Source: Mytilus californianus (Eukaryota; Mollusca; Bivalvia; Mytilida; Mytilidae). Taken from it: a DNA stretch of 64,000 nt. The stretch lies in the NCBI RefSeq assembly GCF_021869535.1, contig NW_026262690.1, forward strand, positions 67,263,995-67,327,994, given 5' to 3'. The notes below the pieces were generated by a model, which saw nothing but the letters and a program-made list of their open reading frames with translations, ran no database searches and was not told the DNA's origin. Position numbers and translations under genes: made by a program. This document shows positions 55,194 through 64,000 of the stretch, piece after piece (the first letter of the stretch is position 1; every line of letters begins with the position of its first letter).

Positions 55194-58100
55194 CCCAGTC
55201 AACAGACTAACAGTGGGCCAACGTTGGCAAATTGTCGGTCTGTTGGTCGACCGTTGGTGTTGGCTGCACAACATTGGCCCAACGTTGGCAAAGTGTCGGT
55301 CCGTTGGTCGACCATTGGTTGTTGGCTGCACAACATTGGCCCAACGTTGGCAAATTGTCGGTCCGTTAGTCGCACGTTGGTGTTGCCTGCACAACATTGG
55401 CCCAACGTTGGCCTGCTGTTGTAATTCCATATTATTATCTCATGTTGGTTATAAATAATCGGGCCAACGTTGGCATTACGTTAGTAGCAAAACAGGGCCG
55501 ATATGAAATTTTGTTAATAAAAATTGATTATGAAATATTTTACGCTTTATTTCTCTTGGGAAGACGGATGATTTCGATTGCTGCATGCTTTATGAAAAGT
55601 TAATGTTATACCGAAAGGGTTCAACAACTGAAATTACATTTACAACTCTATGTTGGGCCAATGCTGGGCCAACGTTGATCCTATATTATACTCTATATAT
55701 AAATCAGGTAAAATTTATACTGGAATATCATTACTGTAATAAAAAAAATATATCGTTAACATAGATTGCCTGGTTAAAAGTTTAAATTTATTGCAATCAT
55801 TATTTATTATAACTTTATTCATTAAACTTGTGAAACATAATGATTTAGCAATTATATACAGAGTGATATTTGATACAGCCAGTCTGTTAATCAAGCACAT
55901 TCTGATAAGGTTGACCATATGTTAGACAAATTTCAAAGATAGTTGCTATGGTAATTAAGTTTATAGGCAATCTGAATGTAATGGGATGGTCACTTTTGTG
56001 GTTATTTCCTGTTGTGTATTTGTAAGAAAGCAGTGAAACGAAGAAAACAAAAAGAGAAAATCATATTATCTGAGGTTCAAAGAAAAAGAAAGTGACATGT
56101 AAGTTATAACTTTAAAAATTCTGTTATATATACGATTGTGAATGACAAACATATATGTTTTTTTTTAATCTGAGGGATGTTGTTCAAAATTAAAACATAT
56201 AATTTCTATCATTTTATAATGTTGATCTTGAAGTTTATACGTTTCTGGCGAAATATTTTCTAGATTTTGTTTAAACCATTTTAATCCTAAATAATCATGA
56301 AATATTTGCCACTGAACATTAGTATCATCAAACAAATTGTATATTGCTAATATTTTAATGTTTTATTTGTGAAATCTATAACGATTGCATTTATCACTAT
56401 TACTGAAGTTAATGGAAAAAATCTGTCTTAAGATGTACCTTGTTCCGTAATGTTTCAGAAATGTGGTATAATGATTTCTACTTCATAGAAATATAAATGA
56501 ATTTGTTAGTTTTATTATTTCTAAATCGCATGCAAACATATACGATATATTTGTGAAACCTGATCATATACACACTTGCATGTGTAACAGTGTTTTAGAT
56601 ATCAAATAGAGTATTTATTTATCAAATTCATTGCAAGAATGTTGTAATTTATATATAATTATACGGACTCGACTGAATTTAGTTTTTTGTCCTCGGCAAA
56701 ACTTTTGCAAAAGAAAACGGATATTTGAATAGTTTGTAGGAGTAAATATCAGTCACAAAAAGCTGACGCTTAAAATATAAAAAAAAAAAAAAAAAAATAG
56801 GGGGGATGTAAAAAAAGACTATACCACACATAAGGATATTTATAAAAGAAAAAGACTATAAAGATTATTGTCTGAATTACTTGAAGTAGCTTTTCTTTTT
56901 AATATACAATTTTACATTTAAATATAAATTTATAGGTTAGATATTTGAGTACTACAGAAGACAAAATAATTCAGAGGGCAAAAGGAATAATACAGAGCTA
57001 GGAATAATAGAAATTATTGACAACATCCTGACTAGAAAATGCATGGGAATGGAGATGGGAAAAAATGCATTCTACCATTTGATAGCCCAGAATGAATAAG
57101 TTTAAGAAAGTAAGTTAACATAATAGCCATCATTTATGCTACATCGGATTCGAATTTCACAGATATATATGCATAAAATGTTTAATACTACCGTTAATGC
57201 TAGTGTATTTAGATTTGACTTTGTGTTTTTTTTCAACTAGTTTTATTTATTTACTTAGAACGTTTTTTGACAAAGTTTCCTGTATCCATTTCTTCACTCA
57301 ATTGTCCTGCTTAACCTAGCTAGCGAGGTTAAGTCAAGCCATTATGGTAAAGCATGCAATATGCCTTTTGCCTTGGATTGTATAGGCTAGGGCAAATATC
57401 AAAAAAGAGTATTTTTTCTAACTATTGTAATGTACCAGGACACCAGAAACAATGCATTTTTTATCTCTTTGTTTATTTTTTAGGATTTAATATATTCTAA
57501 ATATACATTCATTGAGTACTCATTTATTCATCACTTTATTACAGAGGTACATGTAGTGAAATAACTTTTATGAAGATATGCTAAACTGGATATTAAAAGG
57601 ATGTAACATTAGACGGAGCCAGAAATAGTGACAAAACAAAGTGTAGCAGAAAACAAAAGTAACACTCTTGTGAATAAAAACCATGTTGGAATACAGAACT
57701 AGAAAAATAGCTGTATACAATGAATTATCAAACCGTCATACAGAGCTTGGATATTGCAACATAAACTGTAATGATATTATACAAATGGGATAAATGAATT
57801 ATCATGAATAGACTTTAAAATTTTCATTCTATAGATCTGATTTAGCAACGTATAGATACAAAAAAGACTTTTTTTAAATTTGCTGGTTGTCTAGCTAATA
57901 ATAAATTATATTTAATCATACCTTTGTATTTATATTATTTAAGAAAAATAGGTAACATGGATACGTTGATTAAGTTCATACAAATATGGGTATAAAATTC
58001 AGAAGTACAATTCCTGGAGAAAGATTGATTGGTTGTTGGTAACTGAAACGTCCATTGACAAATATTTCATGCATGTTCAGGAAGATTGAGAGAAAGTGGC

Positions 58101-58567
58101 AAAATACAAAATTTTCGGGTAGTATGTAAGACACAACATGGTATAGTGGATCTGTAAAACGCAATAATTGCAACATTTAAAAAAAGTATTACTTTCGCCA
58201 TTTTGAACTGATGTAAGAACTAGGAATTATTGCAGTTGTTGCCTGGAAGGGATTTTAGTATCCTTCATATGGATAGGAAAGTTTACAGATTGAACCAACG
58301 GAGTGCCAACGTTTGTTAACAGTTTGTTTTACTACGTTGGCCCAACGTTTGTTCAACATCGGCAAGTATTATTCCATCATTGGACCAACGTTGGGCCAAT
58401 GTATTGTATAAAACCTTACAACGTTGTGCCAACGTTTAGCCATCACGTTGGGCCAACATAGGGCCACTTTGCACTTATACATTGGGCCAACGTTTAAAAA
58501 CAACGTCGGGCCAATGCATGTAGGTACGTTGGGCCAATGTTGTGCCAACGTACCAATGTTGTCTGGG
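55194..58567. mobile_element. 3.4-kb element with clustered GGCCAACGTTGGC motifs at both ends
   Basis: Terminal CCCAGTCAACA (55194-55204) and TGTTGTCTGGG (58557-58567) are inverted with one mismatch. Within about 490 bp of the left end and 290 bp of the right end, the partly palindromic motif TTGGCCCAACGTTGGC and variants recur more than ten times. At the left they fall in about 69-80-bp direct repeats (GTCGGTCCGTTGGTCGAC). The interior 55700-58280 is AT-rich with no recognisable protein. Probably a non-autonomous DNA transposon. Confidence 0.7.
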
Positions 58568-58654
58568 TTGATACTGATCCAGAACTGTTAAATAAGCTTT
58601 GGAAGCAATATTTTTAGAATTTATTATTAAATTGCATGTAAAAGTAGCAAGCAT

Positions 58655-58945
58655 ATTTTATCCTGCCGTATTCTATATGTGCCTGTCCCAAGCCAGGAGC
58701 ATGTTATCTAGCTGTTGTTATAGGCTGCTGTCTGCCATAATGGTTTTTAGCTGATTATCTTTAGCATATACCAGGTTGTATGATTTCTCATTTGAATTGT
58801 TTCACATAAGTCATCTCCATGCCTTTTAAAGTTAACTATACAGTATGGGTTCTGCTAATTGTTGAAGGCTGTATGGTGACCTGTAATTGTTCACATTTTT
58901 GTCCTTTTGTCTTTGTTGGAAAGTTGTCTTGATTGCAATCATACT
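58655..58945 (+). repeat. Dispersed repeat R1
   Basis: TGTGCCTGTCCCAAGCCAGG, AACTATACAGTATGGGTTCT and GGAAAGTTGTCTTGATTGCA, then ATCATAC parallel 62480-62750. Confidence 0.75.
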
Positions 58946-58949
58946 CCAG

Positions 58950-59800
58950 CTGCTTTGGGCCAGGTGAGCTTTTGACATCACTTTGCGTCCACCAGTCATA
59001 CCTTTATTGCCTGTCAACTTTTCTTTGAAAATCTTCTTCTCTGGAACTGCTCAATGGATTTAAGCCATGGTTTGTCGGCTTTATCTATAGAATGTCAACT
59101 TAACCACAATAAATCAGTTGTTGTATGCGGCTGCTCTAATACAATTTTGGCTAATATCTCTAAAACTATAGCAATTAAGAGAAAAACTTTTAGGTTTAAA
59201 ATTGTCTGTCTACCTTGAAAATTTTAAATCTGTTCACCTACTTTGTAGTTAGCCCCTGAATGTTGATTTTTGTAAATTTTTTGCATTTCCTTGGCATTGT
59301 TTGAATAACTATAGGAGCTAGGCTTAAAGAGTTAATTGCAAAAATGATCAGCATGACAAGATGATTTCACGCTGAAAATTGGAGAAAATCTGTCAACTTG
59401 TTTTGGATTTATTGCCCCTGAAGTTTTTGTTCACACTTTTTGGCTGTTATCATGAAAACCAGAAGCTAGGTTAAAAAAGGAAATGCATAAATGATCAGCA
59501 CGATAAGATCTATTAATCCATTAATCCAAAAATAAAATGGAAAATCTGTCGGCCTGTTTTTAAGTTATTGACCCTGAAATTATTTTGAAAACTTTTGGTT
59601 TAAAATGTATAACTATGTACATTCTGTTGTCCTCTCAGTAGAACTCTTCAATTTGCATTTTTATTTGCAGTTTTTACACATTTATTCATATTATCAGGAA
59701 AGTCTGTTAAGGGGTAAATATTCTGTACAAATTTCTTCACATATATGCACTTCCTCAAATGATTCAGTTGTCTGCCCCTTGTTATAGAATGTGTGACAAA
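58950..59800 (-). repeat. Family A-like tailed repeat with a different core (minus strand, diverged)
   Basis: The left end GGGCCAGGTGAGCTTTTGAC followed by CACTTTGCGTCC is the reverse of the A tail. The interior does not match the usual A core but has about two diverged units of roughly 150-170 bp (AAGAGTTAATTGCAAAAATG, TGATCAGCA, GACCCTGAAAT-like). Confidence 0.6.
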
Positions 59801-60704
59801 TAATACTTTAAGGAAACACTCTGATAATTGTAATAATCAAGAACCAGGTATTTATAAGCAGAGAAGAAATTATGTGATGATTTATCCATGTTGTTGCACA
59901 CACCTCCAGTAAATATTAGGTTGGAAGTCATTATTTATCCTACTTCCCAGCCATTGTGCCACCCAAAACCTACTGGAACACAAGAAAGACCATGTACATA
60001 ATTATAAAATAAGAAACCAGATAAAGAAAACATGGACACTGAATTTAGGGAAAATTTAATTCTGGAAATTGGGGAAAAATTATCTTTTGTGAGGAATGTT
60101 ACTTTGGCACCTTTCTAGATATCAAGTGCTGCTATTATTGAGTATTTTTCGGCACTGTTCATATATTGGAAACAAAAAAATATTAAAAAAGGGGTTTAGA
60201 TTAGGTTAATTGTGAAAACACAGTGAAACAGTTGTCAATGAATCAATAGGTTCGTATAATAGTCGGAGTTAAATGAAATATAAGAAAGAGGGAAACAAAC
60301 ATAAGATACCGACCAATTGTCTTTGTGTGTGTTTTGGCGGATGGACATTTTGAAAACATACATATTACAATAAGAAAAGATATTTGACATAAGCCAATGT
60401 GGTCAAAGCTGTCATGAAATACCCCGCTTTTGGACAAGAGTCAGAGAAAAAGTATGAAGAAGATATATGATAAGAAAGAGCAAACGTCTATCATTGATAA
60501 TATCATACGTTTATTGATTTCCCAAAGCTTTTTTTTTTGTTACACATAGTTTCCATCATTGTCATTTTTTTCACATTTTGATTTTCTCCTGCAAAACCAC
60601 TGACAAATCGGAATACAACTTCGCAGGAATCTTCATTGGAAGATACAATGTTTGAGATGTGTTGTGGATCTGAAATTAAAAAAAAAATGATTTCCGGTAC
60701 AATA
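59801..60704. other. Intergenic, nothing recognised
   Basis: AT-rich sequence; short open frames show no domain, and no repeat known from elsewhere in the window occurs. Confidence 0.45.
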
Positions 60705-60895
60705 AAGTTTTAGTTTTTATTTGCTTGTTGATGTTTAACGACACTTCCAGCTCCATCGCTATACCATGATGGCCAGGTTTTGTTGATGGAGAAAGTCGGA
60801 GTACCAGGAGGGAACCACCGACCTTCGGCCAGGACACTGGCAACCCTTTGATTCTCCTTTGGTATCAGCCTCTTTTTTACAGCGTCTCCGAACAA
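60705..60895 (-). repeat. SINE-like or other dispersed repeat (weak call)
   Basis: The minus strand reads GGCCGAAGGTCGGTGGTTCC...CTCCTGGTACTCCGACTTTC...GAAGTGTCGTTAAACATCAA. The GTCGTTAAACA end and a degenerate B-box-like GTGGTTCCC resemble molluscan SINE tails. Only one copy is seen here. Confidence 0.4.
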
Positions 60896-60953
60896 TTATG
60901 ATTAGAATGAGATGTGATGTTAACCACAATTATACAACAACCCAAGGAAGCAG

Positions 60954-61944
60954 GACAAATCGCCCCACTGGCAAATCGCCCCACTTTTTCACCAACTCGC
61001 CCCACTTTTAAAAAAATCGCCCCAAACTGGTTTACCAACTCGCCCCACTTTTTAAAAAATCGCCCCACTTGTAATGTTACTTTCAAGTAAATACCAAAGA
61101 GAATGTCCATTCATTCATTTACAATAAGCGTGTGTCATGTTTTTGTTTTTGTTAGTAAACACGAGTAGTCACCAATAAAAATATTTGAGTTAGTTTGAAT
61201 TTAATCTTAATTCAAAAATGGAAAAAACTAAGCAGTAATTAAACACATTTTTTTCTTATATCCTTGCATGAAACAATTTGACACGTGTATATACGATAGC
61301 ACGTGCCATCCATTCAAATTCTATTTATGTTTGATATCTCATTCTGTATATTGATGTAATGAGACACGTGTTTTATTTTGCCAGAGACATATAATAAAGT
61401 CTCTGATTTTGCCAATATCCAATCCAAATTCACGTAGTTATATATTCCTGTAAACCCATTCCAAAATGTATATCATTATATTACTATTATTGATATTATA
61501 ATGTTATATTGATTAAACATTATTATAATCATTTTCTATTGATTATTATTCAATCATTATTATTTTCTTAATTGGTATTATTAATTTAATCTCATTTCAT
61601 TAGGTATTGATTTTATTTATAAGTGGGGCAGGGACATAGACATACATTTGTACATCGGGATTGCATCTTTTTTCATAAGTGGGGCGAGTTGGTATTACTA
61701 AATTCGTCGTGGTTTATCTTTTTGTCATGAGTGGGGCGAGTTGGCAGACCTTATTTCAGCGGGATTTTAACCCTTTTCATAAGTGGGGCAAGTTATCCAA
61801 CCTGTTTTCAATGGGATTTTACCCTTTTCATAAGTGGGGCGAGTTGGCAAACAAAAGTGGGGCTATTTTTTTAGAAAGTGGGGCGAGTTGGTGAAAAAGT
61901 GGGGCGATTAGGTGTGGGGCGATTTTCCAGTGGGGCGATTTGTC
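60954..61944. mobile_element. 991-bp element with perfect 18-bp ends and 16 GTGGGGCGA motifs
   Basis: GACAAATCGCCCCACTGG (60954-60971) is the exact inverse of 61927-61944. The motif CGCCCCAC appears about 6 times in the left 120 bp, and its complement GTGGGGCG(A/G) about 10 times in the right 325 bp, often as AAGTGGGGCGAGTTGG. The centre is plain AT-rich DNA. Non-autonomous; no target duplication was found. Confidence 0.82.
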
Positions 61945-62243
61945 ATGGATTCCAACCCAACAAGATGTTTATTAATTGAATTTAGAAAAACAAATATCTG
62001 ACAACAGTCAAGTCCGAAAAAAGCCTGGCGTCTTGGTCGTCATGTCCCGCTTTACTTTACCCATACATTTACACTCCTGGAAATCGGTAATAATAAAATA
62101 ACTACCAGACAGAACTGATATTAATAATGCATAACTAGTGTTGGATAAAACATACATTGTGTTCAAGGGTTTATTTTCAAAGGCTAGCTTGAAATGGTAA
62201 AGGCCTAAATAAAGACTTAATGTCAATTAAAAAAAATATGTTG
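61945..62243. other. Intergenic, nothing recognised
   Basis: AT-rich spacer between an inverted-repeat element and an R1 copy. Confidence 0.45.
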
Positions 62244-62770
62244 GTGTACTCTCAGATCTGTACTTAGTGTCTTTTTTGTTGTTTGGGATGAGGGATGGAT
62301 ATATCCCCTGCCACGTCTTGTCTGTTTTTGTTTGATGTTTTTCTTTGTATCGATTTGATGAGTTAAGCCATTTTCAACTGATTTTTATAGTTTGTTCTTA
62401 TGTTGTGCTGTTTCGCCACTGTCCCAGCTTAGGGGAGGGGTAGAGGGCTCAAAAATATGTTTAACCCCGCCACATTCTTTGTGTGCCTGTCCCAAGTCAG
62501 GATCCTGTAGTTCAGTGGTTGTCGTTGGTTCATGTCTGTCATACTTGTTTTTCGTAAAATGTTTTGTTACAAATGAGGCCGTTAGTTTTCTCAATTGAAT
62601 CGTTTCATATTTTTCATGTCATGGCCTTTTATAGCCGACTATACGGTATGGGTTTTTCTAATTGATGAATGCCGTACGGTTTCCTTTTATTGCTTACATC
62701 CACTTCATTTGAACTTTGGTGGATAGTTGTCTCATTGGCAATCATACCACGTCTCCTTATCTTTATATTG
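62244..62770 (+). repeat. Dispersed repeat R1, longest copy
   Basis: About 525 bp from CTCAGATCTGTACTTAGTGT to ATACCACGTCTCCTTATCTT, including GATGAGTTAAGCCATTTTCA, TGTGCCTGTCCCAAGTCAGG, TATAGCCGACTATACGGTAT and GGTGGATAGTTGTCTCATTG. Used here as the reference for the other R1 copies. Non-coding; class unknown. Confidence 0.8.
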
Positions 62771-62989
62771 TTAGCTATATCATGGAGGTATATCTGTATA
62801 TGACATACATTTTTTGATCGATTCTGCATTTCCCATACGGACTAATGAAAATAAATAACAAAAAAGTGTCAATGTTTTTAACTTTCCCTAATATCTTGCT
62901 GGCTTCAATCATTTTATATAAACTCAACGAAATTACCGAATTTGGATTTACTTCCTTGAAGTATCATATATAATGCGTTTGAGGATTCA
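62771..62989. other. Intergenic, nothing recognised
   Basis: AT-rich sequence without features. Confidence 0.4.
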
Positions 62990-63655
62990 TTAAAAAAAGT
63001 TACAAATGCAAAATATAAAATTAACTTGAGCATATTAAATCTTAGAACACAGGTTAACTCAGATTTTATGGTAAAATTTGTTCATCATTTGACTTAAAAG
63101 CTTACCTAAGCTTTGATATACCAAAATATGAGAGATCACTTCTAAAAAAAATAGAAGAAGTGCACATTCACTTATTATTGAAACGGGGAAAACAGTAAAC
63201 CAAAAACTTCAGCAACTGAAAGATTCTGCAAATCTTGCGTAGATAAAGTAGAGGATGAAGTGCAACTACTTTAATATTGTCCCCTATATAAAAACGTTCG
63301 AGAGAAGTTTAGTATTTTCAAAAATCTGATTAAAAATTATGATATCAAATCAGTAATATATTTACTTAATACAAATGATTTGGATAATGCCAAACAAATA
63401 TGCAATTATTTGCGACAAGCTTTTGAAGTTCATTATAACGCTTAGTGTCAGTTATGGAAGTACTATTCCAAAAATAGACTTGTAGTTATATATACATGTA
63501 TATAGCATACCATTAATTTTCTCTTGTTATGCATTATGTTTTATCTACATTATTTGTCATGTTGTATATACCATGCATGATGTACACTTGGATTACGCAT
63601 TGTCATATTCATCATATTTGCTTTATCCAATAAAATATTTGATTTTGATTAAATT
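62990..63655 (+). pseudogene. LINE 3' fragment (C-terminal domain and tail)
   Basis: The plus strand from about 63210 reads ERFCKSCVDKVEDEVQLL, (stop) YCPLYKNVREKF, then NAKQICNYLRQAFEVHY and a stop near 63446. This is the same kind of C-terminal zinc tail as at 37487-37924. The 3' end is ATAAAATATTTGATTTTGAT with repeated TTTGATTTTGA. Frameshifted. Confidence 0.75.
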
Positions 63656-64000
63656 TGATTTTGAATATCTAAAAATACTTACTAATACCTAGCTGGGACT
63701 ATTATACTAATATGTCCCAGCTTATACAACCATTTTTGTGTTTTGTTTGTTTGTTTTTGCTTTGGGCGAGGGCGGGTAGAAAGACTTGTCTGCGATGACA
63801 GTCCATTTAAATTTTTTTGAATAAGGGGTGGCAGACCTTTATTATTGCACCAGTTAAATGCTACTGATCTGACGTTCATTTTTCATTTCTTTCTCAAAAA
63901 CCAATCATTTTACCAATTAGCAAATCATAATATTTTCTCTGCAAAAAAAGACATTTATTACAGTCTTATATTCTATGACATCCAGCTTTAGTTTTATATG
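63656..64000. other. Intergenic, nothing recognised
   Basis: The first bases belong to the LINE tail. The rest is AT-rich with a short purine-rich GGGCGAGGGCGGGTAG patch near 63762 and no supported feature. Confidence 0.4.

Noticed and set aside
55125-55458. Open frames on both strands with repeated CCAGNTN/RPTDRQFANVGPML-like peptides
   Set aside because: They are a by-product of direct repeats at the end of the 55194-58567 element.

Overview
The window is animal nuclear DNA: AT-rich, with intron-split genes, GT/AG splice sites and a very high load of transposable elements. The protein genes and several dispersed repeat types (hairpin-ended repeats with tandem cores, BEL/Pao, hAT, foldback elements) fit a bivalve mollusc, most likely a mytilid mussel. 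That taxonomic call rests on recognising the repeats and is an inference.

Two host genes can be rebuilt exon by exon, with every junction in phase. On the minus strand (39379 down to 11118) a nine-exon gene encodes about 481 residues: a short N-terminus, a basic nuclear-type segment, one SRA/YDG domain of the kind that reads modified cytosine in DNA, and a long acidic Ser/Glu-rich tail. It has no RING, PHD, Tudor or SET domain. On the plus strand (39562 to 53504) a ten-exon gene encodes a complete 500-residue secreted or lysosomal serine carboxypeptidase of family S28 (PRSS16/TSSP-like), with signal peptide and Ser-Asp-His triad. The two start codons lie 182 bp apart and divergent, so they probably share a promoter; it contains an E2F-type site and several CACATG E-boxes.

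Layout. 1-9060: a decayed LINE split by a BEL/Pao retrotransposon and by a hAT transposon, the latter itself split by a MITE that holds a further repeat. 9060-11117: degenerate repeats and the probable 3' UTR of the SRA gene. 11118-30000: SRA exons 9 to 2, with introns full of hairpin-ended tandem-core repeats (families A, B and C here), MITEs and a 1.06-kb hAT derivative. 30036-30965: a foldback element. 31006-39066: an approximately 8-kb DNA transposon inside SRA intron 1, with its own DDE-like transposase gene (one internal stop), 13 copies of a 14-bp motif near its ends, and nested Penelope and LINE fragments. 39380-53504: shared promoter and S28 gene. 53505-64000: no host gene recognised; repeats include two elements (55194-58567 and 60954-61944) whose ends carry clusters of one short motif.

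The most unusual signals are: (i) four repeat families with the same plan, a hairpin at the head, a tandem core and usually a hairpin at the tail, with paired base changes that keep the stems; (ii) the large motif-studded transposon; (iii) a stand-alone SRA gene sharing a promoter with a protease gene; and (iv) a 79-bp tandem array that duplicates a splice acceptor of the SRA gene.
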